DNA of 64,000 nucleotides from Pseudomonas quebecensis (GTDB lineage: Bacteria > Pseudomonadota > Gammaproteobacteria > Pseudomonadales > Pseudomonadaceae): NCBI RefSeq assembly GCF_026410085.1, contig NZ_CP112866.1, positions 4,525,001 to 4,589,000 of the forward strand, in the 5' to 3' direction. This document shows, piece by piece, positions 1 to 8,688 of this stretch (within the stretch, counting starts at the first letter, position 1; each line of letters opens with the position of its first letter). Below the pieces are notes generated by a model. It saw nothing but the letters and a program-made list of their open reading frames with translations, was not told the origin of the DNA and did no database searches. Made by a program: the position numbers and the translations under genes.

Positions 1-1146
1 GGAATGATCTGCCTGCAAGGCACCAGTTTTGCGTTTCTCGGCGCGGTGCTGTCAGCCGGTTTTCTGGTCAAACAACGCGGCGGCAGCCCGGAAGACATCA
101 TGGCGATGATCTTCGGTGTGTGTTTTTTCGGCGCAGCCGTGCAGATCGTCCTCAGCCGTTTCATTGGCCAGTTGCACCGCGTAATCACACCGCTGGTCAC
201 CGGCATCGTGATAACGCTGATCGGCATCAGCCTGATCAAAGTCGGCATTACCGACCTGGGCGGCGGCTTCAATGCCGCCGATTTCGGCGCTCCCACCAAT
301 CTGGCGCTGGGGCTGTTCGTGGTGCTGACGATCATTTTGCTCAATCGCTCGGACACGCCGTGGGTGCGCCTTTCGGCGATCATCATCGGCCTGGCCCTGG
401 GGAGTCTGGCGGCCTGGTTTAGTGGCAAGCTGGTGCCTCAGTCCCTGCCGAATTTGCCTCTGGTCAGTTTGCCGATACCGTTTCGGTTTGGTTTCAACTT
501 CGACTGGAGCGCTTTCCTACCGATTGCACTGATCTATCTGATCAGCAGCATCGAAACCGTCGGCGACCTGACCGCCAATTGCATGATCGCCCGCCAGCCC
601 ATCAGCGGCCCCTCCTATATAAGCCGACTCAAAGGCGGCGTGCTGGGCGACGGTGTGAGCTGCATGATCGCCGCGACCTTCAGCGCATTTCCCAACACCA
701 CCTTCGCGCAGAACAACGGCGTGATCCAACTCACCGGCGTCGCCAGCCGTTACGTCGGCTTATATATCGGTGGAGTGCTGTTTTGCCTCGGTCTGTTTCC
801 GCTGATCGGGGCGGTGCTGCAGCAAATCCCCAAGCCGGTATTGGGCGGCGCGACCCTGGTGATGTTCGGCAGTGTCGCCGCCGCCGGCGTGCGTATCCTT
901 GCGCAGGCGCCATTGGACAGACGCAGCATGCTGATCATCGCCACGTCATTCGGCGTCGGCCTGGGAATCGCCGCTCAACCGAACCTGCTGCACCTGATGC
1001 CCGCACTGATACAGAACCTGTTCGACTCCGCCATCACCAGCGGCGGCCTGACTGCGATTGTGCTGTGCCTGCTGCTGCCGGAAGCCAAACCCCCCGGTGC
1101 TGCCGCAAACCACGCAGTGGAAAGCGACACGCTGGAATCACTTTGA
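1..1146 (+). CDS. NCS2-family nucleobase (xanthine/uracil type) permease, 5' end missing
   Basis: The open frame runs in from before the window, so the first transmembrane helices are missing; 380+ residues remain. It is highly hydrophobic with about ten membrane segments. It carries the NCS2 signature region around residues 180-200 (SSIETVGDLTANC, with the Glu typical of nucleobase-binding helix 8) and a second conserved block near residues 228-238 (FPNTTFAQNNG). The family moves uracil, xanthine or urate with protons or sodium across the inner membrane. The 8-oxoguanine deaminase downstream and adenine deaminase beyond the island suggest purine salvage. The exact substrate cannot be read from sequence. 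Confidence 0.9.
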   Translation, partial: GMICLQGTSFAFLGAVLSAGFLVKQRGGSPEDIMAMIFGVCFFGAAVQIVLSRFIGQLHRVITPLVTGIVITLIGISLIKVGITDLGGGFNAADFGAPTNLALGLFVVLTIILLNRSDTPWVRLSAIIIGLALGSLAAWFSGKLVPQSLPNLPLVSLPIPFRFGFNFDWSAFLPIALIYLISSIETVGDLTANCMIARQPISGPSYISRLKGGVLGDGVSCMIAATFSAFPNTTFAQNNGVIQLTGVASRYVGLYIGGVLFCLGLFPLIGAVLQQIPKPVLGGATLVMFGSVAAAGVRILAQAPLDRRSMLIIATSFGVGLGIAAQPNLLHLMPALIQNLFDSAITSGGLTAIVLCLLLPEAKPPGAAANHAVESDTLESL

Positions 1147-1233
1147 CGGTTTTATTGCATCGGGACTTGTCTGGGGCTTGAGGGTGGGTTATCTGTGCAC
1201 ACGTCGTCTCTATCGATCAGCACGGTAATCTCC

Positions 1234-1893
1234 ATGAGCCTCGAAGTTCCTGCCCACAGCAACCACGCCGGTAAGCCCGCCAGCCGCATTCGGCAAAAGA
1301 ACGAACAAGCGATTCTGCAGGCTGCTGAAGATGAGTTCGCGCGTCATGGTTACAAGGGCACCAGCATGAATACCATTGCTGCCAGCGCCGGGCTGCCCAA
1401 GGCTAACTTGCATTACTACTTCACCAATAAGCTGGGCCTGTATATCGCGGTGCTCAGCAATATCCTCGAGCTGTGGGACAGTACCTTCAACGCCCTGACC
1501 GCCGAGGACGATCCCGCCGAAGCACTGACCCGCTATATCCGCACCAAAATGGAGTTTTCACGCCGCCAGCCCCAGGCCTCGCGGATCTTCGCCATGGAAA
1601 TCATCAGCGGCGGCGAATGCCTCACCGAATATTTCAGCCAGGACTACCGCGCCTGGTTCAGCGGGCGCGCGGCGGTGTTCCAGGCGTGGATCGACGCCGG
1701 CAAAATGGACCCTGTCGACCCCGTCCACCTGATCTTCCTGCTGTGGGGCAGCACCCAGCACTACGCCGACTTCGCCACCCAGATCTGCCGTGTCACCGGG
1801 CGCACTCGCCTGACCAAACAAGACATGGACGACGCCGGCACCAACCTGATCCATATCATTCTCAAAGGCTGCGGCATCAAGCCGGCCCTCTAG
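1234..1893 (+). CDS. TetR-family transcriptional regulator, RutR-like
   Basis: A 219-residue protein with an N-terminal TetR helix-turn-helix (ILQAAEDEFARHGYKGTSMN followed by LPKANLHYYF) and a long helical C-terminal ligand domain of the RutR/YcdC type. Relatives control pyrimidine or purine catabolism, and the neighbouring nucleobase permease and 8-oxoguanine deaminase fit that role; this is inference. I start at ATG 1234. A GTG at 1195 would add 13 residues with no clear ribosome site. It is on the same strand as the permease, 87 bp downstream. Confidence 0.85.
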   Translation: MSLEVPAHSNHAGKPASRIRQKNEQAILQAAEDEFARHGYKGTSMNTIAASAGLPKANLHYYFTNKLGLYIAVLSNILELWDSTFNALTAEDDPAEALTRYIRTKMEFSRRQPQASRIFAMEIISGGECLTEYFSQDYRAWFSGRAAVFQAWIDAGKMDPVDPVHLIFLLWGSTQHYADFATQICRVTGRTRLTKQDMDDAGTNLIHIILKGCGIKPAL

Positions 1894-1905
1894 ACGAAGC
1901 AACCT

Positions 1906-2487
1906 ATGCCTTTCACGCTCACCGGCCTTTGCGAGTTTCGTGAAGAGATACGCAAAAGCCGCTTTATAACCCTCGCCGCACCGATTACCAGCCCCCAGGA
2001 CGCCCAGGCGTTTTTCGAGCAGCACAGTGTCCAAGACGCCACGCACAACTGCTGGGCCTGGAAACTGGGCGATCAGTACCGCAGCAACGACGATGGCGAA
2101 CCTGGCGGCACGGCCGGCCGACCGATCCTGGCCGCCATCGAGGCGCAAGGCTTCGACCAGGTCGCGGTGCTGGTTATCCGTTGGTACGGCGGCATTCAAC
2201 TGGGCACCGGAGGGCTCGCCCGTGCCTATGGCGGTGGCGCGAATAAATGCTTGCAAAACGCCGAGCGCATCGAGCTGATCAGCCGCGTGCCGTTGACCTG
2301 TGCCTGCGGTTTCTCCGAATTGAATCTGGTCAAACTGCGTGTGGCCGAACTGGGCGGGCTGGTGGTGGAAGAAACCTTCACCGCCAATGGCGTCGAACTG
2401 CAACTGGCCCTGGGCGAGGCGCAGATCGAAACCCTGCAGACCCAACTCGCCGACTTGAGCCGTGGCCGCATCCTCCTGCAACGCTGA
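1906..2487 (+). CDS. yigZ: YigZ/IMPACT-family protein (UPF0029)
   Basis: 193 residues, the normal length for the family. The N-terminal IMPACT domain shows the EIRKSRFITLAAPI block, the HNCWAW motif and the DGEPGGTAGRPIL and RWYGGIQLGTGGLARAY blocks. The C-terminal half is the DUF1949 ferredoxin-like domain. It is a soluble protein whose exact role is unclear; the eukaryotic IMPACT relative acts in translation control. It starts 12 bp after the TetR gene and is probably co-transcribed with it. Confidence 0.92.
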   Translation: MPFTLTGLCEFREEIRKSRFITLAAPITSPQDAQAFFEQHSVQDATHNCWAWKLGDQYRSNDDGEPGGTAGRPILAAIEAQGFDQVAVLVIRWYGGIQLGTGGLARAYGGGANKCLQNAERIELISRVPLTCACGFSELNLVKLRVAELGGLVVEETFTANGVELQLALGEAQIETLQTQLADLSRGRILLQR

Positions 2488-2544
2488 AACTGCTACTGTT
2501 GTGCGCTGAAACTCCCTGAACCGCGATTTCATAGGAAGCCTTTC

Positions 2545-3231
2545 ATGTCTACGTCAAAAACCGCATTGATCATCGGCGCCTCCCGTGGGCTGGGCCTCGG
2601 CCTGGTCAAGCAACTGCTCCAGGACGGTTGGGACGTGACCGCCACCGTGCGCGATCCGAACAAGGCCGATGCGCTGAAAGCCGTTGGTCCGGTGCAGATC
2701 GAGACACTCGACATGGACGATCAGCAAGCCGTAATCGCCCTGAATCAGCGGCTCAAGGACCGCACCTTCGATCTGCTGTTCGTCAATGCCGGCGTCAAAG
2801 GCCCGGATAACCAGGAACCCGGCCACGCCACCCTCGCCGAAGTCGGCAAGTTGTTCTTCACCAACGCCGTAGCGCCGATCAACCTGGCCCAGCGTTTTGT
2901 CGGGCAAATCCGCAAAGACAGTGGCGTGTTGGCGTTCATGAGTTCGGTGCTGGGCAGCGTCACCATTGCCGACGGCTCCGACATGGCGCTGTACAAGGCC
3001 AGCAAGGCCGCGCTCAACTCCATGACCAACAGCTTCATCACCCAACTGGGCGACCATCGGCTCACCGTGCTGTCAATGCACCCGGGCTGGGTGAAAACCG
3101 ACATGGGCGGCGAAAACGCACACATCGATGTCGACACCAGCGTGCGCGGCCTGGTGGATCAAGTGAACGCCTTCAGCGGCAAGGGTGGCCATCACTTTGT
3201 GGACTACAAAGGCGACACCATTGCCTGGTGA
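2545..3231 (+). CDS. Short-chain dehydrogenase/reductase
   Basis: 228 residues of classical SDR fold. The nucleotide-binding glycine motif is GASRGLGLGL at residues 12-21, the NAG motif is near residue 77 (FVNAGVKG), and the catalytic Tyr-x-x-x-Lys is YKASK. It resembles the C-factor-like SDRs common in Pseudomonas. The substrate is unknown. AGGAAG lies a few bases before the ATG. Confidence 0.9.
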   Translation: MSTSKTALIIGASRGLGLGLVKQLLQDGWDVTATVRDPNKADALKAVGPVQIETLDMDDQQAVIALNQRLKDRTFDLLFVNAGVKGPDNQEPGHATLAEVGKLFFTNAVAPINLAQRFVGQIRKDSGVLAFMSSVLGSVTIADGSDMALYKASKAALNSMTNSFITQLGDHRLTVLSMHPGWVKTDMGGENAHIDVDTSVRGLVDQVNAFSGKGGHHFVDYKGDTIAW

Positions 3232-3247
3232 GCATTAAGGAAGTACA

Positions 3248-3273
3248 TGTGGGAGGGGGTTGTCCTTCCCACA
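3248..3273. repeat. Short intergenic hairpin of the GTGGGAGGGGG type
   Basis: TGTGGGAGGG and CCTTCCCACA form a 10-bp stem with one mismatch, just after the SDR stop codon. Similar GTGGGAGGGGG-type palindromes are scattered between genes in many fluorescent pseudomonads. It may also help end transcription, but there is no T-tract. Confidence 0.6.
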
Positions 3274-3404
3274 CGAATCAATCCACTTTCCTACAAACCG
3301 AACTCCACGTAATCTAGCGCCTCGCCCCACCGGCGACCCTGGATCAGCAGACAGGGCAACACTGAGCTGGCAAACCTGAACCCATCATTCAGAGGAGCCG
3401 GCCA

Positions 3405-4763
3405 ATGCCTGCGACCCGTATCTGGTTAAAAAACCCCCTCGCGATTTTCACCGCCAATGGTCTCGATGCCCGTGGCGGCCTGGTGGTGCAAGACGGCGTA
3501 ATCGTCCAAGTGCTGGCACTCGGCCAAGTACCTGCGCAGCCTTGTTCACCGGTATTCGACGCCCATGAGCATGTGGTCCTGCCCGGTCTGATCAACACCC
3601 ATCATCACTTCTACCAGACCCTCACCCGCGCCTGGGCGCCCGTGGTCAATCAGCCCTTGTTTCCGTGGCTGAAAACCCTCTACCCGGTCTGGGCGCGGCT
3701 GACCCCGGCAAGGCTCGCCCTGGCCACGAAAGTGGCGTTGGCCGAACTGTTGCTCTCCGGCTGCACCACGGCGGCCGACCACCACTACCTGTTCCCCGAC
3801 GGCCTGGAACATGCTATCGACGTGCAAGTGGACAGCGTGCGCGAACTGGGCATGCGCGCGATGCTCACGCGCGGTTCCATGAGCCTGGGCGAGGCCGATG
3901 GCGGCCTGCCACCGCAGCAGACCGTGCAACAAGGCCAGGTGATCCTGGACGACAGCCAGCGCCTGATCCGCGCCTACCATCAACGCGGCGACGGCGCACA
4001 GATCCAGATTGCCCTGGCACCTTGCTCGCCGTTTTCAGTCACGCCGCACATCATGCGCGCCAGCGCCGACCTGGCCACTCAACTGGATGTGCGCCTGCAC
4101 ACTCACCTGGCCGAAACCCTCGACGAAGAAGATTTTTGCCTGCAACGTTTCGGCCTGCGCACGGTGGATTACCTCGACAGCGTCGGCTGGCTCGGCCCAC
4201 GCACCTGGCTGGCCCACGGCATTCATTTCAACCCGGATGAAATTGCACGCCTGGGGCAGGCCGGCACCGGGATCTGTCATTGCCCAAGTTCCAATATGCG
4301 CCTGGCCTCGGGCATCTGCCCGACCCTGGACCTGATCGCCGCCGGTGCGCCGATCGGCCTGGGCGTGGACGGCTCGGCCTCCAACGATGCGTCGAACATG
4401 ATCCTCGAGGCGCGCCAAGCCCTGTATATCCAGCGCCTGCGTTATGGCGCGCAGCACATCACCCCCGAAGGCGTGCTCGGCTGGGCCACCAAAGGCTCGG
4501 CACAGTTGTTGGGCCGTACGGATATCGGCGAATTGGCCGTCGGCAAACAGGCCGACCTGGCGCTGTTCAAGCTCGACGAGCTGCGCTTTTCCGGCAGCCA
4601 TGACCCGATTTCGGCGCTGCTGCTGTGCGGCGCCGACCGAGCGGACCGGGTGATGATCGGCGGAAAATGGCGAGTCATCGACGGACAGGTGGAAGGCCTG
4701 GATTTGAAAGGCCTGATCGCCGATCACACCCAGGCGGCGCGAGCGTTGATCGCCGGAACCTGA
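3405..4763 (+). CDS. 8-oxoguanine deaminase
   Basis: 452 residues of the amidohydrolase superfamily (cog0402/TRZ-ATZ group). Metal ligands are visible as HHH in the NTHHHFYQTL block, the HTHLAET motif, the LAHGIHF histidine, and the catalytic Asp in GLGVDGSASND. That GVDGSASND block and overall identity match the Pseudomonas enzyme characterised as 8-oxoguanine deaminase (PA0142 type), which makes urate from 8-oxoguanine. A strong ribosome site (AGAGGAG) precedes the ATG. It lies 33 bp from the convergent chaA remnant. Confidence 0.9.
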   Translation: MPATRIWLKNPLAIFTANGLDARGGLVVQDGVIVQVLALGQVPAQPCSPVFDAHEHVVLPGLINTHHHFYQTLTRAWAPVVNQPLFPWLKTLYPVWARLTPARLALATKVALAELLLSGCTTAADHHYLFPDGLEHAIDVQVDSVRELGMRAMLTRGSMSLGEADGGLPPQQTVQQGQVILDDSQRLIRAYHQRGDGAQIQIALAPCSPFSVTPHIMRASADLATQLDVRLHTHLAETLDEEDFCLQRFGLRTVDYLDSVGWLGPRTWLAHGIHFNPDEIARLGQAGTGICHCPSSNMRLASGICPTLDLIAAGAPIGLGVDGSASNDASNMILEARQALYIQRLRYGAQHITPEGVLGWATKGSAQLLGRTDIGELAVGKQADLALFKLDELRFSGSHDPISALLLCGADRADRVMIGGKWRVIDGQVEGLDLKGLIADHTQAARALIAGT

Positions 4764-4796
4764 TCCAGCCCCCTCGCCTGCGGGGTTCGGCGCAGC

Positions 4797-5570
4797 TTAC
4801 AGGCCCAGCAGCGACAACATGATAAAGGTCGCAAACAGCACAAAGTGGGTCATCCCTTCGATGGCATTCGTCTCGCCATCGTTGAGGTTGATCGCACTGA
4901 CGATCAACGTGATAAACACCATCACGGTTTGCACGGGGGTCATTGCCATCTGGAACGGTTGGCCGGTGTAGAGCGCCATGGCCTCCATCACCGGCACAGT
5001 CAGGATCACCGTCGACAACGAGGCGCCCAACGCGATGTTAACCACCGACTGCATTCGGTTGGCCAAGGCGGCGCGCAAGGCCGTCAGGATTTCCGGCGCT
5101 GCCGAAATGGCCGCCACCACAATCGCCGTCACCACCGGCGGCGCGCCGGTGCCTTCAAGGCCAAGGTCGAGGGTCTTGGACATCACCTCCGCCAACGCAC
5201 CGATCACCACCACGCCAAACACCAAAGTACCAATGGAAAACGCCAGGCTGACCGGCGCCGCTTCCTCTTGCGTCGGCAACTTCTTACGGCGTTTTTCCGG
5301 GTAGCTGTAGCTGAAGAAATAACTGTGCGGCCCCACCTGCATCCTCAGGAACAAGGTGTACAGCACGACCATCGCGCCGATGGTGAACGCTGAGTAAATT
5401 TTCCAGTCGCCCTCGGGGATAAATTCCGGCACGACCATCGATACACCCATGGCAGTGAGGATCATCACACTGTAGGTGCGCGCCGAATCGTCGTTGTAGG
5501 ACTGTTCGCCATGTTTGATCCCGCCCATCAGCGCGGCCAGACCCAGGATGCCGTTGATGTCGAGCAAAAT
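4797..5570 (-). pseudogene. chaA: chaA C-terminal part: Ca2+/H+ antiporter cut by the island
   Basis: This is the distal part of a ChaA-type calcium (or sodium)/proton antiporter: 256 codons beginning LDINGILGLAALMGG and including the second conserved exchanger repeat with the acidic APEILTAL block. It has no start codon of its own beyond a TTG and no promoter, because the island begins immediately upstream (in gene direction). The missing N-terminal 108 codons are at 58969-59292. Joining the two across AAAAT restores a continuous reading frame of 364 codons, close to the usual ChaA length. Confidence 0.93.
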
Positions 5571-5600
5571 TCTTTTCTAGACACATGAATTCATCTAGAA
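5566..5600. other. Left island end and attachment site
   Basis: AAAAT at 5566-5570 is repeated in direct orientation at 58967-58971, where the island stops. Just inside, TTTTCTAGACACA (5573-5585) is matched in inverted orientation at the right end. TTCTAGA (5575-5581) and TCTAGAA (5594-5600) are a 7-bp inverted pair around a 12-bp spacer, a shape typical of tyrosine-recombinase core sites. The TAG inside the end sequence also stops the chaA frame. Confidence 0.8.
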
Positions 5601-6579
5601 GGTGTAACCCTATACGAATCAGCAGCTTAGAAAACGATTTTGACACCTAAAACTTGACACCCATTTCCATGTGCTTCGGATACCCCAGACGGAAAAAACG
5701 CTGAATTCATCGACACTCCACCACCTCCCATAGGCTGAGAACGGAAGAGAGATCTCACAATGATCGATATGAGTTCATCGGGGCCAGGTTGCCCATCACC
5801 TCGAATTGACGGGTGGGAAGCCCTAGCGCACCATCCATCGCCTTTGCCCCCTCCCCCCCACAAATCACCAATCTCAAGGGTGGACAGCAGGCGCATATCG
5901 CAGTGTTGTCTGCGGCGAGGCGCGGGATGTCCAGTCACACCTGAAAAAAATCACGGTTGCGCTGGACGTGATTCAAGCCGATTCGGAGCCTAACATTAGA
6001 CTCGATACCACAAGCTAGGGGCCGAACACCAACCGAACTAAATATATGCGGAGGTAGTGCTTGTACTCCGTAGAACACGGCGACGAGATAAATCGATAAT
6101 TGATTCAAACGCTAAGTCAATATTGCTTTAATTAATGCCCCGCCAGCAGTCCCGGCAAAGAGCTATTAGAGACCACCTGGTTGAGGATGACCAAGCAATC
6201 GCTCAGTGAAATACTCTCTAGGAACTGAGTACACGGGGAAGGAGCAACCGCCGTCCTTGCGCTCAACCACGCTTAGGCATGCCGATAACCACGAACCCTC
6301 TCGTCCAGCCTAATCCCTACCCCCCGGCGTATTGGCTGATCAGCGTCCAGGCGGCAATTCCTTATCAGCGAAACACAGACAAAACAGATATACAAAACAA
6401 CATATCAATTGTCGGCCAACCTTTCACTGCGACATGAGGTTAAAGCAAAATTCCGTCCAGAAATACATGTAAGAGTATGCTTTTAATACACTATTTAAAA
6501 CTTTAGAAGCACGCACGAAAGTGCTTGACCAGAGCAGCAAGATCACTACGCTATGCCGTTTTTGGCGTAGGATCTAATT
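5571..6579. other. Non-coding left end of the island
   Basis: About 1 kb with no convincing gene. It holds the terminal repeats, two direct copies of TTGACACC (5640-5647 and 5654-5661) that recur at the right end (58941-58948), and AT-rich stretches before the recombinase operon that probably hold its promoter. A small inverted repeat (CTACGC ... GCGTAG) lies 20-40 bp before the first recombinase start. Confidence 0.6.
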
Positions 6580-8688
6580 ATGCTTACCTACCAAGTGCAG
6601 GATGATCGCATCACATTCAAGTGGGATGATGATGAATGTATTCGCGGCTACCGGATTGCTACTATCCACACTCCATCGTGGGTCGACAAAGAAGTGCTCG
6701 ACAAAGTAGCCGAAGCGGTTAGGGCATTATGCATCACAGGAGCTGAAACTAGCTATTCAGGGCGCTTCCGGGCAAGCAAATATATCTTCAAGCACATTAC
6801 CAAGCTTCGGTTAAAGTTCCCACCTGCGGAAGATGACTGGAACAACTTCATACTCACACATTACTCCCATCACCTCTACAACAAAGATCTCATACCCACG
6901 ACCCGCTTTGACCATTGGAGTGCGGTAGCGTTTGTTTATAAAAAACTGAGGCGAGATGGATTCATACCGGAAGACACATTCATCCCAGATTCAACAGCGA
7001 AGTCCGTCAGTCAACCGGAGAATATGTCTCAACCGGCTGGATACGGGACTATGCACACGCCCATTCCCAAAAGCCCACAATTTCTGCTCCCCAAAAAATA
7101 CCTTGTGGAAGAAGGCTTGAGTCTTGAAGATGACGTGTACCTACTTAATCTTAAGAACACTCTCGCGACAAGGGCCGATGCCATTGTTGAATGCTCGGTA
7201 GACTACTGGAATCGAATGCTAAGATGCCATGCCCGAGGTGATGAACTATGCAAGAACATTTCGAACGACGAAATCGAGGCAGTGCTTGAGAGCGGAAAAT
7301 TCAGCAGAAATGGGATGCATCTTGCGCATCCAGATTCGCCTACAGGTATTAACTGGTTTCTAGCCGTCGCTAGATATTATGCCGAACAGACCGACGAGCT
7401 TAAATCGATGACATTCGACGACCTGCAAGAGCTACCTTTCTTCAGGCCCGTCATCTACAACTCCCATAGCAAGCCAAAACTTAGGGCTCGACTATGGGAG
7501 GCTGCCGGCGACGACTGCATCGATAACAATACAGTTAACGAAACTTTCAATCGACTACTGGGCTACTTATCACCCAGAGACTGCGCAGTTGCAAGTGCGA
7601 TCATTGCATCAGAAAACCCTTCGTTCAATCCATCATCACTGACCAACATAAGGTTATACCGGCGAGATGGAAAATTCTATCTACGCGGCAATAGTGACAC
7701 CAAGCGAATAACAGTCAGCGTTAGCAAACCTCGCGCGCAGTCACGCAAGGTCTCTGTACTTCCCCCATTGAGCACACGGATCGTTATGGATGTGATTCGG
7801 TGTACGAGCATGCCAAGACGACGCCTGCTATCGGAGGGTAAGAGCGGGTGGAGGAAGCTGTTCCTTGTCTCGAGCAGAAACCAAATTGGCTCCAGTCCTA
7901 ACTTTGCAAAAACTTTGACTACGAATGCTGGACTCTCTCTGCACGATCTATATAAAAACGAGCTAGAAAAAGTAGGCGTGACGCCCGCCATGATCAATCT
8001 CTACACGATCCGATGCACTCAAGGGATTTTGGAGTTTTTGCGTACTGGTAGTCTCCAGGCCGTAGCGGACATGCTGGGCAACTCTTTGCAGGTGGTCAGA
8101 GATAAATATATTCCGGTCTGGATGGTTCATCGATGGGCGACGAGGTTTTTCAGGGTGCTACATCAAAAGGTCATCTTAGTAGCAACAGAAGGCGAGCCTT
8201 GGCAGTTAGCTGCATCTGACTTTAGCACTCGAGAAGAGCTACAGGCTTTTGTCCGACGGATACTATTAGGCCTTAAGAAGGGAGACCCTTTAAGCGAAGC
8301 CTTACGCTCGAAGCTTGGTCATTACTCGCCTGACCCCAGCTCTCTAATTGAAATGTTTGTAGAGCGCGAGCTGCTGTTTGATCGGAGTGCGGATAGCCTT
8401 GCCGCGATCTACGCATACGCAGATGCCGTCGATAAGCTTGCACTAGAAGAACGCTCGGTGATCGATGAGCGAACCAGTGTGCCCCTATGGATCTTCCCGG
8501 TGCTCAGGGATTTAGTAGCGAAAACAGTTTCCCTCGATTTCCATAGCGCATCTAACGCTGAGATGGCTATCGCGGGCAGGGTCTCGGGCGATTCCATGAG
8601 TGAACTCCGGAAATCGCATGCTCGTGCGACCATCCTGAAACACGACCTTCGTCCCCTAGTCTCGCTTTCTGTTTGGAAGGCCGTCTAA
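6580..8688 (+). CDS. Large tyrosine-recombinase-like protein with a degenerate active site (first gene of recombinase operon)
   Basis: 702 residues. The middle-to-C-terminal part is recognisable as a tyrosine recombinase fold, but the active site is eroded. I see no box-I Arg in the expected block near NPSSLTNIRL. Box II keeps Arg but has Tyr in place of His (YTIRCTQG). The usual GH of box III is GN (MLGNSLQ), and a Tyr follows (RDKYIP). It may bind DNA or partner recombinases rather than cut DNA. It overlaps the next start as TAATG, so translation is coupled. Base composition is AT-richer than the flanks. It fits one of the three recombinases of a GInt operon. Confidence 0.75.
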   Translation: MLTYQVQDDRITFKWDDDECIRGYRIATIHTPSWVDKEVLDKVAEAVRALCITGAETSYSGRFRASKYIFKHITKLRLKFPPAEDDWNNFILTHYSHHLYNKDLIPTTRFDHWSAVAFVYKKLRRDGFIPEDTFIPDSTAKSVSQPENMSQPAGYGTMHTPIPKSPQFLLPKKYLVEEGLSLEDDVYLLNLKNTLATRADAIVECSVDYWNRMLRCHARGDELCKNISNDEIEAVLESGKFSRNGMHLAHPDSPTGINWFLAVARYYAEQTDELKSMTFDDLQELPFFRPVIYNSHSKPKLRARLWEAAGDDCIDNNTVNETFNRLLGYLSPRDCAVASAIIASENPSFNPSSLTNIRLYRRDGKFYLRGNSDTKRITVSVSKPRAQSRKVSVLPPLSTRIVMDVIRCTSMPRRRLLSEGKSGWRKLFLVSSRNQIGSSPNFAKTLTTNAGLSLHDLYKNELEKVGVTPAMINLYTIRCTQGILEFLRTGSLQAVADMLGNSLQVVRDKYIPVWMVHRWATRFFRVLHQKVILVATEGEPWQLAASDFSTREELQAFVRRILLGLKKGDPLSEALRSKLGHYSPDPSSLIEMFVERELLFDRSADSLAAIYAYADAVDKLALEERSVIDERTSVPLWIFPVLRDLVAKTVSLDFHSASNAEMAIAGRVSGDSMSELRKSHARATILKHDLRPLVSLSVWKAV

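Noticed and set aside
1558..2532. Long minus-strand open frame opposite the TetR and YigZ genes
   Set aside because: It mirrors two well-supported plus-strand genes. Long antisense frames are common in GC-rich DNA, and the composition is not protein-like.
5627..5993. Two overlapping open frames (77 and 103 aa) at the left island end
   Set aside because: No ribosome site, odd composition, and they overlap on opposite strands within the terminal non-coding region.
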